A stretch of 22,416 nt of DNA from Venturia oleaginea (GCA_013176395.1 JABMLP010000060.1:1-22416), one strand, 5' to 3'. Shown: positions 9,069 to 18,232, counted from the first letter of the stretch. Numbers and translations are program-made. The notes: a model not told the origin generated them from the sequence alone.

Positions 9069-10225
9069 TCTCGTTGTTTTTGAGGGCGGAAAGAAGGTGG
9101 TGAGAGGCCAGGCGAGGTGAGGTGAGAGATAAACTGAGTTGACGGTGCTGTTTTTCGTGTGAGTGAAGGTGAAGGTGAAGGCGACAACGAGAATCAATCG
9201 ATTTTCGAGTTGTGTTTCAAAGTTGGAGGACCGGTCAATGCCTTAATAGACAGGCTCAAGAGGCGGACTGTCCTCGTAATAGGCAGAACCTTTCACTTTA
9301 GGAACATCACCACCAGACAAACAACAAAGAAGCAGACTCGAACCACCGACCTATTAGGCCCCACCAACTTTCCCATTGCCTATCCAAAGAATTCTCAAAA
9401 ACCACTATCACTGCCTAGTTAGAATTTCCGTTAGAAACAACAGATCTAAGTCAAAAACTACTATAACGTTCACAGCCGGGATTGAACACCAGACTGGCAA
9501 AAACGAATCGGGACTCCCCAAGTTCGCTTCTCCCGGGTACTACTCATATTCCAGTGGATTATAGAGACCGTTGCAGATAAGAGAGTTCGACCGCCGCAAT
9601 GACGTGGCAAGGTAATGCCTATGGCCTAGACCATTTACCCAATTTCCGACAGTATACCTGATATTAACTAAATACATACCCGTCAACAAGTTAGGCAGTA
9701 AATGGAGACAAGGCTGGTAATTTCGTTTTCTCGGTAATTCTGTAAGGAAAGGGGTTCTGCTCAGCTTCGCCCACTGGCAAAGCGATCAACATTCCAGCAT
9801 GGACACAGTTGGCTATTGATCAAGCCCCTTGCTGTGATCTAGGTCTGACTGTTAGACCATACAAATGTGCCACGACCATCGATTGCTGTCATAATTCCCA
9901 CGGTTCTTCAAGAGAGCTGGTGAAACCCCCTCCGAAACTAATCATCTTCTCATTCACAACCACCACAATGCCTTATCCAAACAGCATACAAATAAACTAC
10001 GTCTGGCTCGAACAATTTCGAGAAACCCTCATCAAATACTAATGGTCAGTTGAACACTAGATATTCAAAAGAGCTGCACTGAGGAAGCCAGAGGATCGTC
10101 AACCTACTTTCCCATGAATGTGTAAAGATTTGATCATTCCGATGTCTTCAATTAATGTTCGCACGCACCCAAACTTCCCCTAAATATAAATGCTCTTTTG
10201 AACTCCTCTAAAGCCCCTTCCGCCA
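9069..10225. other. Long intergenic stretch without a supported gene
   Basis: Open frames at 9159-9422, 9376-9564 and 9809-10042 (+) are short, low-complexity or without start context. A 24-codon frame at 9969-10040 (MPYPNSIQINYVW...) follows a CA-rich leader and could be the start of a lost or misassembled gene, but nothing continues it. Two spots resemble tRNA T-arms (near 9335 and 9480 on the minus strand) but do not fold as tRNAs. I see no repeat structure here. Confidence 0.4.
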
Positions 10226-10782
10226 CTATTTCACAGCCGCAAGAATATCTTGAATTCTCAAAACAGGAAATGTAACCATACCCAAGGGTTGAAACAAAAC
10301 AAAAGCAGACCCGGAAATACCTAATTCTTCGCCAGCCAAGCGTATCCAAGCAGCCGTCGGTGGGATCTTTGCGTAGATGCAACAAGTTAGCACGGCTCTG
10401 AACACTGATAATTGTGGCCATACCTGATCTTTCAAGCAAGCGATGACAGCCTCCATATCTTAAGCAAAATGCCAGGTGGTAAACTCTGCCAAACTTTGCG
10501 AATGTGTCGATACACGACGATCATGACCAACGCGAATGGGATGCGGTACTGGGAGATGAACGCCGCGGCGGTACGAATAGAAGCACGCCTCTGGTGGAGT
10601 TTCGCGTTTCGGACGACGATATATTGGCCGGGGAGTTTCAGCATCACTCTTCTGATTGTGTTGCCTTAGTTTTCGAATTGGGTATCGAAAATGACCATAT
10701 TCTGGCCGTCGTTTTCAAACACCATGTCTTGAGGTCCGATATGTAAGCCGTGTTGTGGGGCGTCAAGCTTAGCAAAAGACAT
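10226..10782 (-). pseudogene. Hypothetical gene with frame damage; function unknown
   Basis: It starts at ATG 10782 (ACAACATGTC context; MSFAKLDAPQHGLHIGPQD). The first frame stops at 10668-10666. Stepping back one base there opens a new frame of about 75 residues with hydrophilic sequence (SDAETPRPIYRRPKRE, SQSLAEFTTWHFA). In that same frame, after a TAA at about 10461, coding resumes with DMEAVIACLKDQ. A good fungal intron at 10423-10367 (57 bp, GTATGG, branch GCTAAC, GCAAAG) joins this in frame to IPPTAAWIRLAGEELG and FQPLGMVTFPVLRIQDIL, ending at TAG 10226. The well-formed intron and continuous sense across it argue for a real gene, perhaps ~185 residues, recently disabled or misassembled. 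No domain is recognised. Confidence 0.4.
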
Positions 10783-11538
10783 GTTGTTGATTGTGAGTAA
10801 AAGTCTATTGACAGTGTTCGATGTCTGATGTTGTTCTGAAGTCCAAATTTGCTATAGGGAGAAAGGAAATACAGTAGTGCTGAGTGCTTTCCCATTCTAC
10901 AAGCTGAACTGAACGGCAAGAGCGATTGCTGTTTTCAAACGCGCCAATCAATTTTGAGGGGAATGAGCGCCCTAGCCAGCTCTGTTAGACCAGTCTCTCG
11001 TCGGAAGAGACATGTGTACGCCCTCTTCTAGAAACGATACCGAAATAGTTAGATTCTGACGATTTGAAAAAGAAGAGTTGCCAGGGACTTCATTGCCTTC
11101 ATCCCCGACTTCGACAAATATTTACCTGGGAAAAAGATAGTCCTCGATGGCTTTGCATTGCCAATCTGTCGAAAGGACACGGATGGGATGAGTTGGAGAG
11201 TGTTATGAGCCTGGATGGATCCTGAAGTTTAGCAATTCCCAGCCTAACAACAAAACGCGCACGCACACAACATATAAATAATCAAACAACCTCAGACTGC
11301 TCCCGCTAACGGTCATCTAGCACGGAAAAACTCGTGAGCGCTCGAATCTAGTAGAAGTCAAATTTCCTTCCCAGGACCGCGAAGTTCTATAGTCTCAAAT
11401 TGAGCGCTCCACACGTTTCTCTTCAGTAGCCAATCTCTTGTCGCCAGAGGATGGTAAGAGTTTTTCTCGTTGCGGTTTCGATTAGGGGTGAAGTCGTCGA
11501 TGTGAAGTCCCTCTTCGCGAGTGTTGACATTTGCCGCT
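10783..11538. other. Intergenic region
   Basis: Upstream DNA of the 10782 gene and downstream of the 11911 frame. No gene, RNA or repeat structure is supported. A minus-strand open frame at 11423-11626 overlaps the last exon of the next entry and is a competing reading of it. Confidence 0.4.
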
Positions 11539-11911
11539 TCATTTTTGCCTCACATTCCCTTCCCACGACGCCAGAGATATAACCAGCCGCCACAGACCTA
11601 AATAGAAAGGCTTGGACATTACGCAAATTCTATTCACATATACTTATCCCATTTCTACCGCTCCCAGACCATGAGGGACAGTCTATTTGGGCCACATGTC
11701 AGTCAAACCGTCCATTCTCACCAGCCCAATTTGACTCACCAAGACGATGATCCCTCACCTCAATCTGAAGGGCCCTAGTAACCTCTTTCGTCATAAGTCC
11801 ATACGCGGAATAGAGATTCATCGCTAAACCATCAGTTCTCACGAAGCAAATGATGGAAGGGATTAACAGAAATGTCTTTGTACTACCCATTGCACTCACC
11901 ACAATGCCCAT
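11539..11911 (-). CDS. Possible small membrane protein, three exons (uncertain)
   Basis: Exon 1 is open from at least 11911 (ATG; MGIVVSAMGSTKTFLLIPS) and the sense-like frame extends upstream to about 11990 with LKVEYAVFFLFTQAWTS, giving two adjacent hydrophobic segments. A donor GTGAGT at 11739 and acceptor AAATAG ending 11683 (57 bp, branch CTGAC) lead to a 39-base exon (11682-11644). A second intron at 11643-11598 (46 bp, GTATAT...TTTAG) leads to LWRLVISLASWEGN and a TGA at 11539. The splice sites are plausible, but the start is unclear and the frame lies only ~40 bases downstream of the copy-2 Ifi-6-16 stop, so it may be 3' sequence of that transcript or a gene remnant. Function is unknown. 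Confidence 0.28.
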
Positions 11912-12030
11912 AGCAGTCGACGTCCAAGCCTGGGTAAAAAGGAAAAAGACAGCATATTCGACTTTGAGCCGATAACCATGCCATCCACTCTTTTCATCAC
12001 CTCATTCGTCCCGAATCCTCCCTATCCCTC

Positions 12031-12986
12031 TCAGGACCGAGCCTTAACGATAGACGTGACAACACCAGTTGTCAATCCAACACTTGCAACCACTTGAACA
12101 GTAGTACACACAGCAACAAGACCAGCACCGCCAGTACCAGCACTAGTTAGTGTCGCAAACAAACTACCAGCCGCAACACTCGCTCCAATACTTGCCTGTA
12201 CACCAGCAGCGAGGGAGCCTGTTAAATTCATTAGTATCCATTTTCTCAAGAAATTCAAGGAGACAACATACCAGCAGCAACACCGCCAGGCCCAAACCCA
12301 GCCGCAGCCAACGCCGGCGTAACAAATACAACAGGTGCAATAACCCCAACAGCACAAACCACAATCAAAGCCGCCTTCTTCGGATTATCTTTAGCCCATC
12401 TCGCTGCCTCTTCCACACTCTTCTTAATGATCCGAGGAACATTCTCGAAATTCCGACCGAGGACATTGCGAACCCGATCCACCGCCGATTCAATGGCATC
12501 CTTGATATCCGTAATATGGACCACGACACTCTGAACAGCCGATCCAATCTTCGATTTGATGTAGTGAGCCCAGTTGAACATGGATATGAGAGCTCCCGGT
12601 TGCTCTTGCAAGTGTCTGGCGAGATGGGAGATATCTCCATGGATGAGGACGGGAGAAATACGTGTCGTGGTGTTGAGTTCGTCGTCTTCGCTTTCGTCTC
12701 CGACTTCTGGGCCGGGACTGGTTTCATCCTGATCATCTGCGACACCATGGGATGGGGCTGCGTGGGGAGTAACACAGACGTCTTTGCCGTCATCTTGCTG
12801 GTCTATGCCGTCTTCTGCTGGGTGGGCACCATTATCATCTTCTCCAGCTGTGCCATCTTTGGCGGCGTCTTCATCGATTGTGTCCTCGACGATGGGGCAG
12901 GCATAGTTTTCGATGTTGGGACTGGGCTTTGGGGCGATCTCTGGAGATCCAGGCGGTGAGCTTGCGTCTTCGGGTTGCGAGTCCAT
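12031..12986 (-). CDS. Ifi-6-16 (IFI6/ISG12-like) family protein with acidic N-terminus, copy 2
   Basis: Exon 1 runs 12986-12272, a 53-bp intron 12271-12219 (GTATGT, branch TACTAAT, AACAG) and exon 2 12218-12031, giving 300 residues with an intact frame. Residues 1-120 are hydrophilic and acidic (EDTIDEDAAKDGTAGEDD), probably disordered. Residues ~125-210 form helices (SAVDRVRNVLGRNFENVPRI, KKSVEEAARWAKDNPKKAA). A membrane segment (LIVVCAVGVIAPVVFVTPAL) follows, then the family core AGFGPGGVAAG|GSLAAGVQASIG and GSLFATLTSAGTGGAG; the bar marks the phase-1 intron. Metazoan relatives such as IFI6 and IFI27 are interferon-induced membrane proteins linked to apoptosis; fungi lack interferon and the role is unknown. 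It is the cleanest of the three copies and the reference for the other two. Confidence 0.75.
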
Positions 12987-13252
12987 CCTTGTTGGTTGAT
13001 GGGCGTGTTGATTAGGCGAGATGATAATGTGTTCAGTGATCTTTGTGCGTTGTGTGATGGTAATCTTGCAGCCTTATCGTCAGCAGAAAACACCCTACCC
13101 GAGTGTTGTCAAGGCCGTCCATCAACTCAACACGGATAGAATCACACGAGTCAAGGGTCGAAAAGAAATGGCTATCCATGCTCTATGCCTATTACGAGCC
13201 AACTTCGACCCATCCTCACGTGTGATCGCTGATTCCTTATGCTCCATTCTCT
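12987..13252. other. Short spacer between Ifi-6-16 copies 2 and 3
   Basis: The 266 bases between the stop of copy 3 and the start of copy 2 hold the copy-2 promoter. No gene or repeat was seen. Confidence 0.4.
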
Positions 13253-13920
13253 CTATAGCTTCGACAACTCCTTCTTCTTGCTGATTGCCGCAATCAAAAT
13301 CTCGGCAGCGGCGGCTCCCAAAGCAATGCCAGCAACGATTTGAACGGCTCCATTGACGATAACAGTACCCAATCCTCCTATCCCAGCGCTCTCTATGATG
13401 GCAAAGGGGGAGCCAGGCGTTACCTTTCCGATACTTGTCTGCATAATCTCTACTAGACTTCCTTTAGACCTTTTCAACTGCTCGCTTCGTGTACCAAAAG
13501 TGTTCAATGCATCTTACCTGCGCCAATCCCTGTTGCTCCGAAACCAAGAGCACCAAAAACCGGACCAGTAACAAGACCAGGCGCAAACAGCACAACTCCG
13601 GACGTGAGAATTATGGCAGTCTTTGACGGGTTCGCTGCAACCGAAGCTGTCATTTCCTCGGCGGTTTCCAAAGCCACCAGAGGCACTTTCTCGAAATTAC
13701 CGCAAAATGTGTCATAAAGGCGAGCAAGAACGCCATCGATGGCAGAATTTACAGCTGATGTGATATGATTGTCGACGTTTTCTATCCTGCGAAGCGCGGC
13801 GCCATGTACTGAGGGTGCAACATTGGTCAGGACGTGGAGTGGAGTGTCGCCTATGGTGACCTGTATCGGTTGGTGCTACGTTGTCCAAGAATCGCATCTT
13901 GACCCGTGAAACGAATTCAT
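13253..13920 (-). CDS. Ifi-6-16 (IFI6/ISG12-like) family protein, copy 3
   Basis: Exon 1 ends at 13518, a 56-bp intron spans 13517-13462 (GTAAGA...TAAAG), and exon 2 is 13461-13253. Readable protein includes DTPLHVLTNVAPSVHGAALR, an amphipathic helix to FEKVPLVALETAEEM, a hydrophobic segment (TAIILTSGVVLFAPGLVTG) and the family core PVFGALGFGATGIGAG|GSLVEIMQTSIG, then SPFAIIESAGIGGLG. It ends with a hydrophobic Ala-rich stretch and a basic tail KKKELSKL. The intron splits the same Gly codon in phase 1 as in copies 1 and 2. The start is uncertain: ATG 13920 is in frame with the body but meets a TAG at about 13876, and ATG 13897 is one base out of phase, so a small indel or substitution is suspected in the first 60 bases. 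Confidence 0.65.
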
Positions 13921-14119
13921 AGACAAGAGGTGAATGCTGGATGTAATGTTATAAGTGATGTCGAATTTGTGTTGGTGTTGTTGAGACGGGGTTGATGAAG
14001 TTAATGAGGCAGTGCTTCATTAGCTCCTTTCTGGACAGAATTGAAAAGAGACGTCAGTGACTATCGTTCCAATACAAGCAGGCTTAAAAGCGAGAATATA
14101 TTGGTATCTTGCTCTAGGC
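13921..14119. other. Short intergenic spacer
   Basis: Promoter region of Ifi-6-16 copy 3 and 3' flank of the RNase T2 gene. No gene is supported. Confidence 0.4.
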
Positions 14120-15481
14120 TCACTTCCTCCATTCCAGCACAAACTCCACATCGTGCTTCGAGGTGTAGATACTCTGTTGATCTATGCCCTTGGGCAATTC
14201 AGCAGCATACCAATCCGTCTGCCCGCTTGATGCTACCAATTTGCCATCCACGATCTGAAAGACGGTCGATATAACACCAGCGCCGCAAGTAAATGCCTCC
14301 TTGACGATGCCGCAAGATCCCTTTCGAGACTTCAATCTGAGCAGCTCACCCGGCTTGTCGTCCTCACCATGTGACGTGAACGTAGCACAGCTTGATCCAG
14401 GCAAAGTATTATACCACTTTCCATTTGAGATCAGGCAACCCGTGATTGTCCCACTTTTGAGCTTGACAATGAGCTTACCCTTTCCGATAGGTTTCGCAGT
14501 CTCTGTTGGTCGACTGTATCCGTTGTAGTTGGTGAAGGTCTATCATCGTCTGTACCCTTTGGTAGGTACTTGATGCCAGAATAAGGACAGCTCTTACCGG
14601 GACCGCCAGTACCAGAGAAATCAGGGTCATGTGCAACGAATTCGCCCGTCATTACAGATCCACGAACCATGAAATGATACCAAATCTCCCTGAGCTCGCC
14701 GCGTTGGCAGCCAACAACGGCAGAAGCTCCGCGAGGCGTCTTTAGCGCGGCTTCGATGTCCTTGAGCTCATAGGTCTTCTCTGTTGAGGGAGTGATATTT
14801 GCCTGCGAAAGCCAGTCGAACGAAGGGAGGCTCTTATAAAGATCCACGGTCGTCTGAAAGTAATCGATGACTTCTTGTGCCTCTTTGTAATCATGGTAGC
14901 ATTTCGGCTCGAGTGTACTAACACAGGTGCCGTGCTTGCTCCATTCATGCTGCCAAAGATGTTCATCCCCTGCTATTCCTTTCCAGTGATGGCTCAAATA
15001 TGATAGTAGGACGTCTTGGCCGAATTTCTTGAAGATGTTGGTAATACTGGAATAGGCGCTGTTGCAAGTATCGCGATTGCATTTCCGGTTGGAGGAGCTG
15101 CAATCGCCGGATCGAGAGCAGTCGCAGACAGAATCGAATCGTCCATCGCAATGATCAGGCCTAAGTTTGTTTTAGCGAGGGTGTGTCTGGCTCAAGGGAA
15201 CTACACATACCATAAGCCATGGATGGTCCAGGTATTGTTAGGACCAAGATATCCTGAGGGACCAGCTGAAGCATCCGAGTTCCAGAATTGCGTTTGGCAA
15301 ACTGCCCGCCTGGCGCGTTTATGCAGCAGGTATCGAAGATATCGGTCTTGGAACAGCTAAGTCCAGTATTTGGGCATGTTTTCGGGGAAGCCAAAGCAAG
15401 GGGTGTAGAGGCGAGAGGACTTTGGCTGCTTCCAAGGAACACAGCCTGGACTAGATTTCGAATAGACGGTAAAGAAGACAT
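14120..15481 (-). CDS. Secreted RNase T2 with C-terminal extension domain
   Basis: Exon 1 runs 15481-15211, a 50-bp intron 15210-15161 (GTATGT...TTAG), and exon 2 15160-14120. The protein starts MSSLPSIRNLVQAVFLGSS (signal-peptide-like), followed by Cys-rich CPNTGLSC and DTCC. Both catalytic signatures are present: CAS I WTIHGLW|PDHC, split by the intron, and CAS II HEWSKHGTC with two His and the Glu. A linker (about 14500-14550) leads to a ~110-residue C-terminal domain (GKGKLIVKLKSGTITGC, LPGSSCATF, RKGSCGIV, VEFVLEWRK), as in fungal Rny1-type enzymes. RNase T2 cuts single-stranded RNA via 2',3'-cyclic phosphates; it is secreted or vacuolar. Two one-base losses must be assumed: in AAA at 15293-15295 and in the linker near 14514. 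Otherwise nothing is missing, so the gene is probably intact in the organism. Confidence 0.85.
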
Positions 15482-15514
15482 GATTTGGTGCAGGAAGGAT
15501 GGGAGATGTTGGTT

Positions 15515-15521
15515 CTTTATA
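15515..15521 (-). promoter_or_regulatory. Putative TATA box of the RNase T2 gene
   Basis: TATAAAG on the minus strand about 35-40 bases upstream of the ATG at 15481. It is close to the start codon, so the leader would be very short. Confidence 0.4.
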
Positions 15522-16053
15522 CAGGTCTTTTACGAGGCTGAGATGTGCTGGTGACTTGGTAGCTTCGCCTTGTGGCTTTCGGGCTTTGTTCCTTGGGTGA
15601 ATGGCTGATGTGTTCATCTGACAGATATTGATAGGTCCATGGTTCTGGCTACTAGAAGGCAGTCAAAAGGTATGGAGAGGTGTTACTAAATACACATAGC
15701 TAGCAGTAGTCTTGGTGTTTGATATTATAGAGTGCTCAGGTATCAATACGTCAGGGGATGCTTGATCGTGATGGTGCCTGCATTTGGACCCTACATGACT
15801 CGTGAGGGATTTTCCTCCACTCCATGCCGGACTTCCAAGCTTCTTCATTCCCTTCTCACCAAAGACAACAGTCCCCGAGTCCATCTCATCGACAGCGGCA
15901 TGGACAAACAAGGGCTCGAAAAGCCTTTCGTGGGAGTATATGCCTTCAAACATCAAATCATGGCAGCTTTGAAAGCAGCCGAGTCTAAGAGCTGGAGTGA
16001 TGACACTTTCTGAGTCGGAATTGATAGAAGCACATGAAGGCTTGGGGTCTGTT

Positions 16054-16083
16054 GGCAAACACCGCAGTCGGCAAACACCGCAG
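16054..16083 (+). repeat. Two-copy direct repeat of GGCAAACACCGCAG
   Basis: Copies at 16054-16067 and 16070-16083 (16-bp period) are identical. The function is unknown; it may be a regulatory site pair or a simple tandem duplication. Confidence 0.6.
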
Positions 16084-16410
16084 AGAAATCGATTTGAACA
16101 GTATAAATTCTTCACATGAGCTCTTATCTATCAAGAGATCACCATAGCATAGTGGAAGACCTTCCAGCGACGCTTTTATGAGGTGCCTAGCGAAAGCCCC
16201 AAGTCATGTCGATATCGTTCTCGAGAAACCCGACTCCAAACCAATGGTTTGCTCCATTTCTGATAGTCGGGATGTCCTAGCGAAATATTCGACTCGGAGT
16301 GCCTCAACTGCGTGGCTGGAGATGATAGCAACCGAAATCGTTGCAGTTGTTAATCCAATACACTCAAAGTTATCACATGTTCGGTTTCGGGTTCAAATGA
16401 GCCCAAAGCA

Positions 16411-16417
16411 TATATAA
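16411..16417 (+). promoter_or_regulatory. Possible TATA box upstream of the first secreted-peptide gene
   Basis: CATATATAAAG around 16410-16419 on the plus strand is a good TATA sequence but lies about 280 bases from the ATG at 16690, which would need a long leader or an unspliced 5' intron. Weak call. Confidence 0.25.
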
Positions 16418-16689
16418 AGAGCACAGACTCCAAAAGATAGCTATGCGGACAAGATATGGACAAACAGAGTTCCTCGTTCTTAAATCGAGGAGGTGGTGAG
16501 GGGGTGTAGACTACACATCGCCCCATCCGCAAATTAATATGTCGTCGATAAATACACACTCCAAACACCATGAAACCTCCATTTCTACATCTCCAAACTT
16601 CCATAACAACTCAAATCCTCACAAACCAACCACTCTCAACTTCCAATCAGGTATACCAACCACCAACCACCATTACCATTACAAATACA

Positions 16690-16899
16690 ATGTACTTCCT
16701 CACCTCCGTCATCCTCGCCCTCACCTTCCAAGCCAATGCACAGAATAACGACATACGCCCCAACAAAGCGTGCTACGACAGCCTCAATCAATGCGCCCCA
16801 AAATGCCCGATAAACCCATGTTTTCAGGAATATGTTAAAGATGACGGGAAGGTGACTGGAAGGACCAGTTTTGTAAAGAAGTATTGTTGTACAAAGTGA
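16690..16899 (+). CDS. Small secreted cysteine-rich protein, copy 1 (effector-like)
   Basis: 69 residues, single exon. The start at 16690 was chosen because it opens directly with a signal peptide (MYFLTSVILALTFQANA, then QNND) and aligns with the start of the paralog at 17987; an in-frame ATG at 16570 would place low-complexity sequence before it. The mature part is about 52 residues with six Cys in the pattern C-x6-C-x3-C-x4-C-x21-CC near the C-terminus (KKYCCTK). Six Cys would allow three disulfides. Secretion, small size and Cys content are typical of fungal effectors or antimicrobial peptides; no known family is recognised. The pattern is identical in the 17987 gene, and the leaders share CAACCACCAAC and ACCATTAC-type segments, showing duplication. 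Confidence 0.75.
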   Translation: MYFLTSVILALTFQANAQNNDIRPNKACYDSLNQCAPKCPINPCFQEYVKDDGKVTGRTSFVKKYCCTK

Positions 16900-17210
16900 G
16901 GATTGAGGAATGTAAGGATTGAGGGAATGAGGGGGTAGGAGAGAGCTTGTGAATTGTAACATATCCCTTTATCGTCCAGTCTGCATCATGGCTTATGATC
17001 ATTACTTCGCCAGAATATAGCACCCTTGGCATCGGTTCTGATTACCAGATGATTGCAGGGCATGGTTCCCCACGAACGTTTCATTTCAGTGCTCCTCAAC
17101 TACGTGCCTGGAGGATGATGTTATACTTTCGAAGTCAACGAGGACATTGGTAACCTGCGATCGAGTGGTTTTCTAAGCGCCAAGGCAGCCGTAGATGAAG
17201 ACCCGCAAGA

Positions 17211-17294
17211 TTTTCATGGGATTCCGATTTCATGAGATTCCGATTTTCATGAGATTCCGATTTTCATGAGATTCCGATTTTCATGAGATTCTAC
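17211..17294 (+). repeat. Five-copy 17-bp minisatellite
   Basis: The unit is TTTTCATGAGATTCCGA. Copies lie at 17211-17227 (one change), 17228-17243 (16 bp, one T short), 17244-17260, 17261-17277 and 17278-17294 (diverged end). The short copy differs only in the length of a T run. Confidence 0.9.
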
Positions 17295-17309
17295 TCCGGA
17301 TCCGGAGTA
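17292..17309. repeat. Perfect 18-bp palindrome
   Basis: TACTCCGGATCCGGAGTA equals its own reverse complement and abuts the last minisatellite unit. Inverted CCGG half-sites can bind fungal Zn2Cys6 regulators, but that is only a possibility. Confidence 0.7.
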
Positions 17310-17986
17310 ATTAAATCTAGAGATTTCAAGCCCTAAGGTTGAGAGAATCGCTACCCTTGCAGGGAAGCGAGGGAAGATATAACTAGACTTGAAATAGAGT
17401 CCTTCCTTGTCTAAAAATGGGATGGGGGTGGAGACTACCGTAAAGTCCGTGCAAAGCTGTAGACGAGCGATCCGTGCACTGCTAGATTTTATACATGAGA
17501 GATCTGGAAGCAAGTCAAGTAGACCAGAAGACACAAACAACGCAAACTTGCAGGCGAGATCAGCGGTACACATCTAGATTTGCTTAGAAGCCTCCGTACT
17601 GTCCGAGTCCTTAGCTATCAATGCATCATCTTGGCGTAGATCAGAATTGCGGTCGTTACTCATCCAGGGTTTTACTTAATCACTCAACAAATCCCCTTCC
17701 TCTGCATATTGGTACACAAGCGTCAATAACACATATGATTGTCGAAGCTACCAAGGTCTTGTCTGCAACTTTCCGCGGAATCTACGATATAGATTACCTT
17801 GTCCGTAAGATCACACTACTCCTCTTCTCTCCCCTTCTACTACCCGTCCGCAAACTCCTACGAACGCCGACCCTCCTTCTTACGTCCAAATCTCACTCAA
17901 ATCTACCACTCTCAATCTTCACAAACCAAACATTCTCAGCTCTTTCAGTCAGATATATATTTCAACCACCAACTACCATCACTACC

Positions 17987-18232
17987 ATGTACTTCCTTCA
18001 CTCTATCACCCTTACCTTTCTCACACTTGCCATCCACACCAATGCACAACAGAATACTGGCAATGTTTTCCCGCCAAACTTGCAGCGCCCGTATTCCTTT
18101 TGCAAATGGGCATTTGATGTATGCGGGAAGGCATGCCAACCAAGGGCTTGTTTTGATACCTGGATCAACACTGCCTCGGGGAAACCTAAGATGAGCGGTT
18201 GGTCACATATATGGTGTTGTCCTAAAGACTAA
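17987..18232 (+). CDS. Small secreted cysteine-rich protein, copy 2 (effector-like)
   Basis: 81 residues, single exon. The signal peptide MYFLHSITLTFLTLAIHTNA is followed by QQNTGNVF; the cleavage region (N-A, then Q) matches copy 1. Six Cys follow C-x6-C-x3-C-x4-C-x21-CC, ending WCCPKD, identical in spacing to copy 1 although the loops share few residues (both have a GK in the long loop and an aromatic residue before CC). In-frame upstream ATGs exist (from 17621), but the sequence between has no signal-like or conserved character, so 17987 is preferred. Conserved Cys framework with diverged loops is what fast-evolving effector paralogs show. The function is unknown. The 3' flank (18233-18300) is strongly purine-rich. 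Confidence 0.75.
   Translation: MYFLHSITLTFLTLAIHTNAQQNTGNVFPPNLQRPYSFCKWAFDVCGKACQPRACFDTWINTASGKPKMSGWSHIWCCPKD

Larger units (their letters stand above)
15482..16689. other. Intergenic region between the RNase T2 and first secreted-peptide genes
   Basis: About 1.2 kb without a supported gene. Two overlapping frames at 15732-16013 (+) and 15663-16115 (-) are long for chance, but neither shows a domain, signal peptide or good start. The plus frame ends with hydrophilic sequence (KAAESKSWSDDTF) and could be the tail of a decayed gene. A two-copy direct repeat lies at 16054-16083. A TATATAAAG-type box lies at 16411. From 16540 on the plus strand is C/A-rich and forms the leader of the 16690 gene. 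Confidence 0.4.
16900..17986. other. Spacer between the two secreted-peptide genes
   Basis: About 1.1 kb without a supported gene. It holds a 17-bp minisatellite (17211-17294) and an 18-bp perfect palindrome (17292-17309). Frames on the minus strand at 16835-17032 and 17247-17573 run through these features and are not believable. The last ~150 bases are C/T-rich and form the leader of the 17987 gene. Confidence 0.45.

Noticed and set aside
9331..9500. tRNA-like T-arm sequences on the minus strand (GGTTCGAGTC near 9335-9345 and GTTCAATCCC near 9480-9490)
   Set aside because: The flanking bases do not form T-stems, and no matching D-arm, anticodon arm or acceptor stem is found; chance matches to the B-box.
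12150..12959. 269-codon plus-strand open frame opposite Ifi-6-16 copy 2
   Set aside because: It is the antisense shadow of the coding frame on the other strand, which has the family motifs, a consensus intron and a good start.
15663..16115. 150-codon minus-strand open frame and the overlapping 94-codon plus-strand frame (15732-16013)
   Set aside because: No domain, signal peptide or convincing start; they overlap on opposite strands, so at most one could be real, and neither stands out.
16178..16417. 79-codon plus-strand frame
   Set aside because: No signal, domain or codon pattern; lies in an intergenic stretch and likely occurs by chance.
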